64,000 nucleotides of DNA from Palsa-506 sp963836355 (GCA_963836355.1 CAWIJO010000006.1:124001-188000), one strand, 5' to 3'. Shown: positions 33,342 to 42,488, numbered from the stretch's first letter. The notes: generated by a model not told the origin, from the letters alone. Numbers and translations: made by a program.

Positions 33342-34679
33342 CTACGGCGGCGACGGAGTCGTCGTGGTGGGCGTGGGCGTGGGCGTGGGCGTCGTCGGGG
33401 TGGGCGTCGGCGTTGTCGGGGTCGGAGACGGGGATGTCGGCGATGGCGACGGCGACCTGGTGTGCGTCGGCTTCGGCGTCGGCTTCTTCGAATGCGTCGG
33501 CGTCGGGGTCGGCGTCGGGGTCAGCAGGCTGGTCGGGGTAGGCGTCAGCCCTAGCTGGCCGGGGGATGGCTTGTGCGAGTGGCGTTTGTGGTGGCCCTTC
33601 TGGGTTACCGGCGCACTGGCCGATGCGCTCGACTGGGCGGGAGTCGGAGTCCCGCTGCCCGCCGCCACCGTCGGCTTGGAGCCAACTGCCGATGCCGACG
33701 TGAGCTGATGGAACGTGACGCCCCCGACGACCAGGACGACGAGCGCGGCCGAGGCGGCCATTGCCTTCGGCAGGTTGCGCCGCGCCTGGTGGGCCCGGGC
33801 CGGGAAGCCGTCGTCGTCCAGCTTGCCGACCCGGCGGGCGACGCTGCGCCGGTAGGAGCCGGGCTCGGTGTCGAACACGGTCCTGGTTATCTGCTCGCGG
33901 AGCTCGGCGGGCAGCACCGCCAGCGGCAGCGCGCCGAGCAGTTCCGGGCCGAAGATGTCCCCGCGGCTCCGGGAGCAGTCGTCGCAGGAAGCGATGTGCC
34001 GGGTAAGCCGCTTGCGCAGCTCGGGAGTCAGCTGCGGCGACGCAGGGTCCCACTCCCCGGCGACGGTCTCAAGCAGCGAGCAGGCCGCCCATCCCGCGCG
34101 CAGCACGGACACGGCGTCAGACGATTCCTCGAAGCGGGCGCCCGCCTCGGCAAGCAGTGCCGCCGCGCGGCGCCCGGAGATCTCGAGCACGGTGGCGAGG
34201 TCCGCGCCGCCGATCCCGTGCCGGTACGCCAGGCTGACCAGCTCCCGGTCCGCGTCGGACAGCCCGTCCAGGGCGGCCCGCACGACCAGCACGGTTTCCT
34301 TCGCGAGCGCCTCGGCGTCGACGTCGGGGAACTCGAATTCCGCGGTGTCCTCGGGCAGGCCGGCGAAGAACTCGTCCGGGGTGAGCGTCTCTGAGCCGCG
34401 CGGCAGGTCGCTGTGGCACTGCCGGCGGGCGATGCAGTAAAGCCAAGCCCGGAGCCGCTCGGGATCCCGTAGGTTGCCGATCAGCGCGTCAGCGGCGATC
34501 AGGGCGTCCTGCAGCGCATCGGCGGCTGCCGCCGGGTTCCGGAGAATCCCCGAGCAGTAGTCGAACAAGTACGCTGCGTACGTGTCGTACAGGTTCGTGA
34601 TTACCTGCCGGTCCGCCTCTCGGGGTGCCTGGCCCACCGACCAAACCTCGGCAGAGCCACCGCCGAACTCAACCGACAT
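33342..34679 (-). CDS. ECF sigma factor fused to a zinc-finger anti-sigma-like membrane tail
   Basis: A 445-residue chimera. Sigma region 2 spans about residues 26-92 (YDTYAAYLFDYCSGILRNPA, RLRAWLYCIARRQ) and region 4 about 135-183 (LSDADRELVSLAYRHGIGGA). Next is a ZAS-type motif, His228-x3-Cys232-x2-Cys235 (HIASCDDC), usual in anti-sigma factors. One membrane helix follows (about 305-323, AMAASAALVVLVVGGVTF), then a 120-residue Pro/Thr/Ser tail that would lie outside the cell. Sigma and brake thus seem to be in one chain, as in ECF groups with C-terminal extensions (ECF53-like). AGGAG precedes ATG 34679. The tail is coded by GGGCGTGGGCG-like repeats at about 33355-33560. Confidence 0.87.
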   Translation of the reverse strand: MSVEFGGGSAEVWSVGQAPREADRQVITNLYDTYAAYLFDYCSGILRNPAAAADALQDALIAADALIGNLRDPERLRAWLYCIARRQCHSDLPRGSETLTPDEFFAGLPEDTAEFEFPDVDAEALAKETVLVVRAALDGLSDADRELVSLAYRHGIGGADLATVLEISGRRAAALLAEAGARFEESSDAVSVLRAGWAACSLLETVAGEWDPASPQLTPELRKRLTRHIASCDDCSRSRGDIFGPELLGALPLAVLPAELREQITRTVFDTEPGSYRRSVARRVGKLDDDGFPARAHQARRNLPKAMAASAALVVLVVGGVTFHQLTSASAVGSKPTVAAGSGTPTPAQSSASASAPVTQKGHHKRHSHKPSPGQLGLTPTPTSLLTPTPTPTPTHSKKPTPKPTHTRSPSPSPTSPSPTPTTPTPTPTTPTPTPTPTTTTPSPP

Positions 34680-34783
34680 GACAACTCCTATCCAGCCATG
34701 GTTTTGCCTGGCGGGGCGGGACGCCAATGCTGCCACATAACCTGCCAAGATTGGGTCGTCTGCGCAAGGCGAAGCGCAAGTTT

Positions 34784-34832
34784 AGATACCCGGACAGGTC
34801 GGGCGCTCAGATACCCGGACAAGTCGGGCGCT
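34784..34832. repeat. Two 24-25-bp direct repeats upstream of the ECF gene
   Basis: The unit starting AGATACCCGGACA and ending GTCGGGCGCT occurs twice back-to-back, 34784-34808 and 34809-34832, with one substitution (AGGTC/AAGTC). They lie about 105-155 bases upstream of the leftward ECF gene and about 135 bases upstream of the rightward nitroreductase gene. Tandem operator sites are a reasonable guess. Confidence 0.75.
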
Positions 34833-34918
34833 ACCGGGGCAACTTTGGCAGGCGCCGGGCATCCGGCCGCGGACCGCGGGCCAACGGCCCGGCCGGGCGA
34901 GATCTGTCCTGGCGCGAC

Positions 34919-34934
34919 GGGACTTTCGCCCCTA
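34919..34934 (+). promoter_or_regulatory. DosR-like box upstream of the nitroreductase gene
   Basis: GGGACTTTCGCCCCTA matches the mycobacterial DosR core GGGACTTTNGGCCCTA at 14 of 15 defined positions. It ends 34 bases before ATG 34969, so the transcript would have a short leader. This is the best of several such boxes in the window. Confidence 0.72.
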
Positions 34935-34968
34935 TTGCCCACCTGGCCAGGACCGCGATTGTGGTCAT

Positions 34969-36000
34969 ATGGCGCAATCAGACTCTCGTGACGCCACCCG
35001 GCCAGCCAGGCCGATCCGGCCGGGAGGACTCCGGCCCCCGCTGGAAGAGCTGCCCGAGCAGCTGGTCACCAAGGTGCTGGAAGCAGCAACAGCGGCGCCA
35101 TCCATGCACAACACGCAGCCCTGGCGGTTCCGGGTGCTGCATAAGCTCCAGACCATTGAACTACGCGCCGACCCGGGCCGGGTACTGCGCTCTGGCGACC
35201 CGACGGGCCGCGCGGTGCACATCGCCTGCGGCGCGGCGCTTTTCAATATGCGGCTCGCCGCCGCCGTGGCCGGCCGCCAGCCCGCGGTGCAGTTGCTGCC
35301 CGATCCCGGCCAGCCGCTGCTGCTCGCGACGGTCCGGCTGGCCGCGCCGTACCGGGTCCAGCCGCAGGAGCGCGACCTGCTTGCGGCCATCCCCCGGCGG
35401 CACACCAACCGGCGCCCGTTCAGCGACCGGCCGGTGCCGCCCGGCGCGGCGGCCGAGCTCGTCGAGGCTGCCCGGCTGGAAGGCGCCATCCTGCACATCC
35501 TTGATCACGATGAGACGATCCGGGTGCTCAAGCTGGCCCAGGAGGCCGAGCGTGACCAGCTGACTGAGGCCGACTACCGGGCCGAGCTGGCGGAGTGGGC
35601 GAGCGGCGCACGCGACGCCGACGGCATACCCGACAGCGTGCTCGGTCCACGCTCGCCGGACGGCCCGTCGCCGGTCCGGGATTTCACCATGGGCCGGCTA
35701 GGACCGCTCGGCTACGAATGGTTCGAGGATCCCCCGCAGCTGGCGGTGCTGTCCATGCACTTCGGCGAGCGGCTGGACTGGCTGCGGGCCGGCCAGGCGC
35801 TGCAGCGAGTGCTGCTGACCGCCACCGGCCGCGGGATCGCCGCGTGCCCGCTGACCCAGCCGCTGGAGACTGCCGACGCCTGGCAGGTCCGGGATCCCCG
35901 CAGCGGGTGCGAGCAGCCGCAGATGATCCTGCGGATTGGCTATGGCCTGCCGGTCCTGGCGGCGCCGCGCCGCCCGCTCGCCGACATGCTTGACGAATAG
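34969..36000 (+). CDS. Acg-like FMN-binding nitroreductase family protein
   Basis: A 343-residue protein of the Acg family. It begins with PPLEELPEQLVTKVLEAATA, APSMHNTQPWRFRVL (FMN-binding signature) and contains RRHTNRRPFSDRPVPPGAAA. Later blocks are AVLSMHFGERLDWLRAGQAL and QMILRIGYGLP. Mycobacterial Acg (Rv2032) belongs to the DosR regulon and may sequester flavin or act on nitro compounds or quinones; its reaction is not settled. The upstream DosR-like box fits that regulation. No strong ribosome site precedes ATG 34969, so a short or leaderless transcript is possible. Confidence 0.88.
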   Translation: MAQSDSRDATRPARPIRPGGLRPPLEELPEQLVTKVLEAATAAPSMHNTQPWRFRVLHKLQTIELRADPGRVLRSGDPTGRAVHIACGAALFNMRLAAAVAGRQPAVQLLPDPGQPLLLATVRLAAPYRVQPQERDLLAAIPRRHTNRRPFSDRPVPPGAAAELVEAARLEGAILHILDHDETIRVLKLAQEAERDQLTEADYRAELAEWASGARDADGIPDSVLGPRSPDGPSPVRDFTMGRLGPLGYEWFEDPPQLAVLSMHFGERLDWLRAGQALQRVLLTATGRGIAACPLTQPLETADAWQVRDPRSGCEQPQMILRIGYGLPVLAAPRRPLADMLDE

Positions 36001-36080
36001 CGGGCCGACGGCGCGGGATCGGCCAGGACTGGCTAGCCGCCGCCCGAGCCGCCGCCTTAGCAGCAGCCGCCGCCGCAGAC

Positions 36081-36983
36081 TCAGCCGAGCAGCTCGCGCA
36101 GGTGGCTGGTCTCCGTCGCGTCGCCAGCACGGCTGACCGCGGCGGCAGCCAGCGCCCGCATCTCCGCCTCGGCATGCCGGGAATGCGCGGCGAAGCAGAG
36201 TTCGCCCATCGGCGACCGCATCGCCCGTGCCCAGTAGCGGACCGCGACCGGGCGGAGCACCGGCCGGTGCAGCATCCGCAGGTTTCCCGGCAGCCCGGCA
36301 ACGCCGCGGCGGGCCGGCGCCGTGAAGCCTTCCTCGATCGACCGGCACATCAAGGTGAGCGTCGGCCGGTCGGCGGCGAGCGCGGCAGCGCTGCCCTGGC
36401 AGCGGTACAGCGCCGCCGCGACCGATCCGACGAAAACCGCGTGATAGGCCAGCCAGCCGTCCATGTCGGCGGTCCGCGCGACGGCGAAGCCGCGACCGGA
36501 CATGGCGGCCGCGAAGCCGGCCACCGCGGCCGGGCCGCCGGCCGCCAGGGTGGTGGGCTGCTGGCTGATGCGCACGTACCGGGCGACATGGCCGGCCATG
36601 GCCCCGCCAATGCCGGGGAAGCCGAGATGGGCCGGCCCGGGCAGGCCATCCGGCAGCGCTGCGCGGCCAGCCGGGTTGTTGCCGAAGAACAGCAGCGAAG
36701 GGGTACCCGGCAGGCCGCGCAGCGGCCCGGTCACCGAGCCGATCTGGTCCGCCCGGACCCCGATCAGCACCAGGTCGTAGCGGGTACGGTCGCTGCCGTC
36801 GACCACCCGCACCGGCGTGGCGGTCCGCGTCCCGGTGGCCGCGTCGATCGCGACCAGGCCGGTGCCGACCACCTGGCCGGTGCGCCGGCCGTGCGCGAGC
36901 ACCGAGACCAGGTGGCCGGCCGCGGCCAGCTGCGAGCCGTAAACCGTGCCGATCACCCCGGCGCCGGCTAACAGCACCTCCAT
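36081..36983 (-). CDS. Ketopantoate reductase (PanE/ApbA) family protein
   Basis: A 300-residue NADPH-binding protein. The Rossmann motif is MEVLLAGAGVIGTVYGSQLA at the N-terminus, followed by YDLVLIGVRADQI and LLFFGNNPAGRAAL. The C-terminal domain is divergent: the Lys and Asn-x2 motifs expected of true ketopantoate reductase are not clear (DGWLAYHAVFVGSVAAAL). A role in pantothenate synthesis is therefore uncertain; it may reduce another 2-oxo acid. It is convergent with the nitroreductase gene and divergent from the universal stress gene at 37185. Confidence 0.8.
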   Translation of the reverse strand: MEVLLAGAGVIGTVYGSQLAAAGHLVSVLAHGRRTGQVVGTGLVAIDAATGTRTATPVRVVDGSDRTRYDLVLIGVRADQIGSVTGPLRGLPGTPSLLFFGNNPAGRAALPDGLPGPAHLGFPGIGGAMAGHVARYVRISQQPTTLAAGGPAAVAGFAAAMSGRGFAVARTADMDGWLAYHAVFVGSVAAALYRCQGSAAALAADRPTLTLMCRSIEEGFTAPARRGVAGLPGNLRMLHRPVLRPVAVRYWARAMRSPMGELCFAAHSRHAEAEMRALAAAAVSRAGDATETSHLRELLG

Positions 36984-37065
36984 GCGTCACCTCCGATGCC
37001 GAGACCTAGTGCGGTGCGCTCCGGCTCGCCCTGCCAACATGGTCGAAGGAAAGCCTGAGCGCGAC

Positions 37066-37081
37066 TAGGGCCCAACGGCCC
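37066..37081 (-). promoter_or_regulatory. DosR-like box upstream of the stress protein-phosphoketolase operon
   Basis: The reverse strand reads GGGCCGTTGGGCCCTA, 13 of 15 positions of the core GGGACTTTNGGCCCTA. It lies 103 bases upstream of the universal stress gene at 37185 and 82 bases upstream of the divergent PanE-like gene. Confidence 0.5.
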
Positions 37082-37184
37082 TTTACCCGGCCAGCCCGTC
37101 CCGGTTTGATTTGCTGACGAACCGGCCGCGGCGGTTGCGGATCCGCGTACGGGCCGGGGCGCACACGAGAGCGAGGCAACGGCA

Positions 37185-37637
37185 ATGGCTGACGACAGCG
37201 GCAGGCGGGGCGTGGTGGTAGTAGGCGTGGATGGCTCGGCGGAGTCCATCGCCGCGCTGGCCTGGGCACGCCGTTACGCCGAGGCAACGGGCGCGGCGGT
37301 GCGGGCCGTACTGGCCTGGCATTACCCGGCAGCGGCCGGCCTGCCGCCGGTCGGCGTGGCGCCGCAGGCCGTCCGGGAGGAGACAGAGCGGGTGATGAAC
37401 GCCCAGCTCGCCGACGCGATCGGCAAGGTCTACCCGGAGTCGGCCACCGCCGCGGTCGAGGCCAAGCTGAGCAACGGGCACCCGGCCGAGGCACTGATCG
37501 ACGAGTCAAGGAACGCCGACCTGCTGGTGGTGGGCAGTCGCGGCCACGGCGCGTTCACCGGGATGTTGACTGGCTCGGTTAGCGTGCATGTGGTGAACCA
37601 CGCGCAGTGCCCGGTGGTCGTGGTCCGCAACGGCTGA
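37185..37637 (+). CDS. Universal stress protein (single domain, ATP-binding type)
   Basis: A 150-residue UspA-fold protein. The N-terminal strand is VVVVGVDGSAESIAALAWAR. The nucleotide motif G-2x-G-9x-G(S) is complete in LLVVGSRGHGAFTGMLTGSV, so ATP binding is expected. It begins the operon leading into phosphoketolase, 39 bases upstream. It probably responds to hypoxia or stationary phase, as its mycobacterial relatives do. The start at ATG 37185 has a weak GAGG further upstream. Confidence 0.92.
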   Translation: MADDSGRRGVVVVGVDGSAESIAALAWARRYAEATGAAVRAVLAWHYPAAAGLPPVGVAPQAVREETERVMNAQLADAIGKVYPESATAAVEAKLSNGHPAEALIDESRNADLLVVGSRGHGAFTGMLTGSVSVHVVNHAQCPVVVVRNG

Positions 37638-37676
37638 CCCGCCTGGCCCGCCCTGGCCCGCGAGAAGAGGATCCAG

Positions 37677-40076
37677 ATGACGATGACTGGGCAGCAGCCG
37701 CTGACCGACGCCGATACTGCCGTGCTTGACGCCTACTGGCGGGCCGCCAACTACCTGGCGGCCGGCCAGATCTACCTGACCGGCAATCCGCTGCTGACCG
37801 AGCCGCTGCAGCCCGGCCACATCAAGCCGCGGCTGCTCGGGCACTGGGGCACCTCCCCCGGCCTGAACTTCGTCTGGGCGCATCTGAACCGGGCCATCCT
37901 GGTGCACGACCAGCCGATGATGTACGTCATCGGGCCAGGTCACGGCGGGCCCGCCGCGCTGGCGAACAGCTGGCTGGAGGGCAGCTACAGCGAGGTCTAC
38001 CCGGGCGTGCCGCGGGACGCGGCCGGGATGCGGGCGCTGTTCCGGCAGTTCTCCTTCCCCGGCGGAGTGCCGAGCCACGTGGCGCCGGAGACTCCCGGCT
38101 CGATCCACGAAGGCGGTGAGCTCGGCTACTCGCTCTCGCACGCGCACGGCGCCGCCTTTGACAACCCCGGCCTGATCGTGGCCTGCGTGATCGGCGACGG
38201 CGAGGCCGAGACCGGGCCGCTGGCGGCCAGCTGGCACTCCGGCCGGTTCCTCAACCCGGTCAGCGACGGGGCCGTGCTGCCGATCCTGCACCTGAACGGA
38301 TGGAAGATCGCCAACCCGGCCGTGCTGGCCCGGATCCCGGAGCCGGAACTGGACGCTGTGTTGCGCGGGTACGGCTATGAGCCAGTGCACGTGGCCGGCC
38401 ACGAACCATCCGTTATGCATCAGAAAATGGCTGCTGCGGTAGATGAGTCCGTGCTGCGAATCCGGGCCATCGGTGACGAGGCCAGGGCTGGCACCAGGCA
38501 GTCCCGGCAGCCGCCCGCGCGGTGGCCGGTGATCGTGCTGCGCAGCCCGAAGGGCTGGACCGGGCCTGCCGAGGTCGACGGGCTGCCGGTGGAGGGTACC
38601 TGGCGGGCGCACCAGGTGCCGCTGGCCGAGGTCAGGACCAATCCCGCGCACCTGCGTCAGCTGGAAGAGTGGCTGCGGTCCTACCGGCCGGCTGAGCTCT
38701 TCGACGACGCCGGGCGGCCGCGCGAGGAACTGCTCCGGTTCGTGCCGCGCGGGGACCGGCGGCTGGGCGCGAGCCCGCACGCGAACGGCGGGCAGCTGTT
38801 GCGCGATCTCGTGCTGCCGGACTTCCGCGACTACGCGATCAAGGTGCCGGCCCCCGGGGCGCGGACGTCGGAGCCGACCCGGGTACTCGGCGACATGCTC
38901 CGCGACGTGATGCGGCTGAACGAAGCCAGCCGCAACTTCCGCATCGTCGGGCCGGACGAGACCGAGTCCAACCGGCTGGGCGCGGTGCTCGAGGTCACCG
39001 GCAAGACCTGGGAGGAGGTGCAGCTGCCGGTCGACCTGAACCTCGCCGCCGACGGCCGGGTGATGGAAATCCTGTCCGAGCACACCTGCCAGGGCTGGCT
39101 GGAGGGCTACCTGCTGACCGGGCGGCACGGCCTGTTCTCCTGCTACGAGGCCTTCATCCACATCGTGGACTCGATGTTCAACCAGCACGCGAAGTGGCTC
39201 AAGGTCAGCCGGAAACTGCCGTGGCGCCGGCCGGTCGCCTCGCTGAACTACCTGCTGACCTCGCACGTGTGGCGGCAGGACCACAACGGGTTCTCGCATC
39301 AGGACCCCGGCTTCATCGATCATGTGATGAACAAGAAGGCCGAGGTGATCCGGGTCTACCTGCCGCCGGACGCCAACACGCTGCTGTCGGTGGCCGACCA
39401 CTGCTTGCGCAGCAGGGACTACGTGAACGTGATCGTCTCCGGCAAGCAGCCGTCGCCGGACTGGCTGGACATGGACTCGGCCATCTTGCATTGCACCCGG
39501 GGGGCCGGGATCTGGGAGTGGGCCAGCAGTGACGGCGACTGCGCCGAGCCCGACGTCGTGCTTGGCTGCGCGGGCGACGTGCCGACGCTGGAGGTACTCG
39601 CGGCCGCCAGCCTGCTCCGCCGGCACCTGCCGCGGCTGCGGGTCCGGGTGGTCAACGTGGTCGACCTGATGCGGCTGCAGCCCGCCTCCGAGCACCCGCA
39701 CGGGATGAGCGATGCCGAGTTCGACGCGCTGTTCACCTCCGAGCGACCGGTGATCTTCGCGTACCACGGCTACCCGTGGCTGATTCACCGGCTGACCTAC
39801 AGCCGGGCCGCGCACGACCAGTTCCATGTTCGCGGGTACAAGGAGGAGGGCACGACCACCACGCCGTTCGACATGGTGGTGATGAACGACATGGACCGGT
39901 TCCACCTGGTGATGGACGTGATCGACCGGGTGCCCGGGCTGGGCAACTCGGCGGCGTGGCTCCGCCAGCTGATGGTCGACATGCGGGCCAGGCACCACGC
40001 CTGGACCCGTGAGCACGGCGATGACCTGCCCGAGGTCAGGGACTGGGCCTGGCAGCCTGCCGCCACCCCGCCGTGA
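37677..40076 (+). CDS. xfp: Phosphoketolase (xylulose 5-P/fructose 6-P)
   Basis: A 799-residue thiamine-diphosphate enzyme that cleaves xylulose 5-phosphate or fructose 6-phosphate with phosphate to acetyl-phosphate plus an aldose phosphate. Typical blocks are RLLGHWGTSPGLNFVWAHLN, GPGHGGPAALANSWLEGSYS, ETPGSIHEGGELGYSLSHAH, the TPP region GDGEAETGPLAASWHSGRF, and SHVWRQDHNGFSHQDPGFID. The length is normal for the family. GAAGAGGAT precedes ATG 37677. Its TGA overlaps the acetate kinase GTG by 4 bases, so acetyl-phosphate made here would feed that kinase for ATP. It follows a universal stress gene with a DosR-like box, suggesting use during oxygen limitation. Confidence 0.96.
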   Translation: MTMTGQQPLTDADTAVLDAYWRAANYLAAGQIYLTGNPLLTEPLQPGHIKPRLLGHWGTSPGLNFVWAHLNRAILVHDQPMMYVIGPGHGGPAALANSWLEGSYSEVYPGVPRDAAGMRALFRQFSFPGGVPSHVAPETPGSIHEGGELGYSLSHAHGAAFDNPGLIVACVIGDGEAETGPLAASWHSGRFLNPVSDGAVLPILHLNGWKIANPAVLARIPEPELDAVLRGYGYEPVHVAGHEPSVMHQKMAAAVDESVLRIRAIGDEARAGTRQSRQPPARWPVIVLRSPKGWTGPAEVDGLPVEGTWRAHQVPLAEVRTNPAHLRQLEEWLRSYRPAELFDDAGRPREELLRFVPRGDRRLGASPHANGGQLLRDLVLPDFRDYAIKVPAPGARTSEPTRVLGDMLRDVMRLNEASRNFRIVGPDETESNRLGAVLEVTGKTWEEVQLPVDLNLAADGRVMEILSEHTCQGWLEGYLLTGRHGLFSCYEAFIHIVDSMFNQHAKWLKVSRKLPWRRPVASLNYLLTSHVWRQDHNGFSHQDPGFIDHVMNKKAEVIRVYLPPDANTLLSVADHCLRSRDYVNVIVSGKQPSPDWLDMDSAILHCTRGAGIWEWASSDGDCAEPDVVLGCAGDVPTLEVLAAASLLRRHLPRLRVRVVNVVDLMRLQPASEHPHGMSDAEFDALFTSERPVIFAYHGYPWLIHRLTYSRAAHDQFHVRGYKEEGTTTTPFDMVVMNDMDRFHLVMDVIDRVPGLGNSAAWLRQLMVDMRARHHAWTREHGDDLPEVRDWAWQPAATPP

Positions 40077-41180
40077 CCAGCGTCCTGGTCGTCAACGCCG
40101 GATCCAGCAGCCTCAAGCTCCGGGTGCTCGGCGCGGGCGACGAGGTCACCGCCGCGCTCGACCTGGACGGCTGGGACGGCAGCCCGGAAACCGGCCAGCT
40201 CCGGCAGTTCATCGGCGGCCTGGCCGGGATCGGCGCGGTTGGCCACCGGGTAGTGCACGGCGGCTGCGAGTTCACCCGCGCCACGGTGCTCGACGACACG
40301 GTCATCGCGGCGATTTCCGGGCTGACCGACCTCGCGCCGCTGCACCAGCCGCGGGCTCTGGCCGGGATCTCCGCCACGGCCTTGACGCTGCCCGGGATCC
40401 CCGCCGTCGCCTGCTTCGACACCGCGTTCCATGCCGGGATGCCGGCCGCGGCGGCGAGATACGCCCTGCCCGGCGACTGGACCGAGCGCTTCGGTCTGCG
40501 CCGGTACGGGTTCCATGGCCTGTCACACGGCTACGCAGCCCGTCGCAGCGCCCAGCTGCTTGACCTGAATTTGAAACGGGCCCGCGTGGTGACCTGTCAT
40601 CTGGGCGCCGGGTCATCGCTCGCGGCTGTGCACGGCGGCCGCTGCGTCGATACCACGATGGGCTTCACCCCGCTGGAGGGGCTGGTGATGGCCACCAGAA
40701 TCCGGCAGCGTCGATCCCGGCCTGCTGATCTGGCTGCTGCGCCATGGCGGGCTGACCGTGGACGAGCTGTCCAGCGGGCTTGAGCACTGCGCCGGGCTGG
40801 CCGGGCTGGCCAGGCTGCCCGGCGGCTCGGGCGACCTGCGCGAGGTACGGCGCGCGGCCGAGGCGGGCAGCGCCGACGCCCAGCTGGCCATCGACGTGCA
40901 CGCGCACCGGCTGCGCCGTGAGATCGCGGCCATGGCCGCCGCCATGGACGGGCTGGACGTGCTGGCCTTCACTGGCGGCATCGGCGAGCATCAGCCGGCC
41001 GTCCGCGCCGGGGCGGCGGCCGGGCTGGCGTTCCTCGGCGTGGCGGTCGACCCGGCCCGCAACGCCGCGGCGAGTGGTGACGCCGACATCTCCGCGTCGC
41101 CAGACGGCGTCGCCGTCGTCGTCATCGCGGCGCGCGAGGACATCGAGATCGCCCGTCAGGTCCGCGAGGCGCTGGCCTGA
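40073..41180 (+). pseudogene. ackA: Acetate kinase with a one-base frameshift
   Basis: Starts at GTG 40073 with VLVVNAGSSSLKLRVLG and contains IGAVGHRVVHGG, ACFDTAFHAGMP, RRYGFHGLSHGYAARR and VVTCHLGAGSSLAAVHGG. The frame breaks at 40699-40700: ACCAGAATCC stands where ACCAGATCC would continue the gene, and the first frame stops at 40783. One base less restores SGSVDPGLLIWLLRHGGLTV and then ELSSGLEHCAG to AFTGGIGEHQPAVRAG and the stop at 41180. The repaired protein would be about 368 residues, slightly short for AckA. Either the gene is newly inactivated or the base is a sequencing error; no other lesion was seen. Confidence 0.88.
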
Positions 41181-41187
41181 CGGCCGG

Positions 41188-41766
41188 CTATTGCTGGCCG
41201 TGCCTGGTCCAGCTTGGCCCGATCGAGGCCCAGGCAGCGTCCCAGTCGGCCAGGCGGCACCGGTAGATCAGGCGGTGCGCCAGCCAGCCGATCCCGGACA
41301 AGAGCACGACCAGGGCGGCAACCGCGAGTAGGCCGGCGCCGATGGCGCGGTCTGCCAGCTGCCGCCCGGACAGCGGCGGCCCGGTGGGCCGGCCGCTCCG
41401 GTCTACCCACAGCCGGACGGTGCTGCCAGCCCAGTCCGTCCCCAGCACCGGGACGCTCCCGGTCCTGGACTGCCCGTCCGGCGCGGTCCAGCGGGCCAGT
41501 GCCCAGCCGCCGTCGGCGGCCATCACGTCGCCGGAAACCGGCCGCAGCAGCGTCGCGGAGACCTGTCGCCAGGCCCGCTGCTGATGCTGCTCCCTGGCGC
41601 CCGCCTGCTCCGCCCAGCGGAACGCCCCGATGGCCAGCAGCGGGCCGCATGCCAGCGCGGCCGCGAGCAGCCCGCCGAGAATACGGGTCTCCAGGGTGTC
41701 GCTGCGGCGGCGCAGCGGGTTCCGGTCCAGGCCGAGCTTTCGCGCGAGCCGCGCCATCCGCCCCAT
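41188..41766 (-). CDS. Rv1733c-like membrane protein
   Basis: About 192 residues with two membrane helices: ILGGLLAAALACGPLLAIGA (about 31-50) and AIGAGLLAVAALVVLLSGIG (about 145-165). The extracytoplasmic middle part has LGTDWAGSTVRLWVDRSGRP. This is the layout of Rv1733c-family proteins, one of which is a mycobacterial DosR-regulon member; function unknown. ATG 41766 is chosen over ATG 41796 because GGAGG lies just upstream of the former. It is divergent from a universal stress gene with DosR-like boxes between them, and convergent with ackA. Confidence 0.8.
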   Translation of the reverse strand: MGRMARLARKLGLDRNPLRRRSDTLETRILGGLLAAALACGPLLAIGAFRWAEQAGAREQHQQRAWRQVSATLLRPVSGDVMAADGGWALARWTAPDGQSRTGSVPVLGTDWAGSTVRLWVDRSGRPTGPPLSGRQLADRAIGAGLLAVAALVVLLSGIGWLAHRLIYRCRLADWDAAWASIGPSWTRHGQQ

Positions 41767-41852
41767 CGGGCCACCTCCACTTTGGCCATTCCGCATGACT
41801 ACAGCATCGGCCGTCCGGCCCTGCCCCGTCAGGGGCGTTTGAACTATCCCGG

Positions 41853-41896
41853 CAAGGCCATAGGTCCCTCACTCTCTTGGGTGACTTTGTGCCCTA
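41853..41896. promoter_or_regulatory. Two DosR-like boxes in a divergent promoter
   Basis: GTGACTTTGTGCCCTA (41881-41896) matches 13 of 15 positions of the DosR core. GGGACCTATGGCCTTG on the reverse strand (41853-41868) matches 11. They lie between the Rv1733c-like gene and the rightward universal stress gene at 41985, and they face away from each other. Confidence 0.6.
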
Positions 41897-41984
41897 TCCG
41901 CGCGAGCCCGACCGGGCCAGACTTACTGCTGTGCGGGCTTATCCGCCTGCACCGGATCAAATTACCCGTGCAGAGGAGACCGCG

Positions 41985-42488
41985 ATGACCCAGATCGCCC
42001 AGCAGGAAATTGTGGTCGGCGTAACCGGCTCGCGGGCATCGGTGGCGGCGCTGCGCTGGGCGGCGGACGAGGCGGGGCGCCGTGGCGCGCGGCTGAGCGT
42101 CGTCTGCGCATGGGATCCGTCGCTGCCCCGCGCCCCGTACGCCAACATGACCGGAGTGCACGCGGAACTGGGCGACGCCCGGGCCGCATTGTACGGCGGC
42201 CTGGCCGCGGCCATCCAGATTGCCTTCGGCCCGGTCCCGCCGGACGGCGTCGATACCGAGCTCGCCGAGGGCATGCCCGAACGCGTGCTCATCTCCCGGG
42301 CGGCGACGGCCGACCTGCTCGTGCTCGGCACCGCCCGCCCGCGGGATGCGGCCGGCCTCTCGGTCGGCCCGGTGATAAGAACCTGCCTGAGCCGGTCCCG
42401 GTGCCCGGTAGTGGTGGTCAGCGCCGGAGCCGACCCGCAAGCGGGCCAGCGGCCCGATGCCGCCCGGGTATCTGCACTGACCGGCTAG
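41985..42488 (+). CDS. Universal stress protein, divergent nucleotide motif
   Basis: A 167-residue UspA-fold protein. It starts IVVGVTGSRASVAALRWAAD, with Thr-Gly instead of the usual Asp-Gly in strand 1. The expected G-2x-G-9x-G(S/T) is altered to LLVLGTARPRDAAGLSVGPV, so ATP binding is doubtful. GAGGAG precedes ATG 41985. It is divergent from the Rv1733c-like gene with two DosR-like boxes between. Downstream (42484-42513) a 15-bp unit with CGGCTAGCACAGGCG is repeated twice. Confidence 0.87.
   Translation: MTQIAQQEIVVGVTGSRASVAALRWAADEAGRRGARLSVVCAWDPSLPRAPYANMTGVHAELGDARAALYGGLAAAIQIAFGPVPPDGVDTELAEGMPERVLISRAATADLLVLGTARPRDAAGLSVGPVIRTCLSRSRCPVVVVSAGADPQAGQRPDAARVSALTG

Noticed and set aside
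37506..40016. An 836-codon leftward frame
   Set aside because: It is the antisense of phosphoketolase, rich in His/Gln/Arg/Pro as expected of shadow frames in GC-rich genes.
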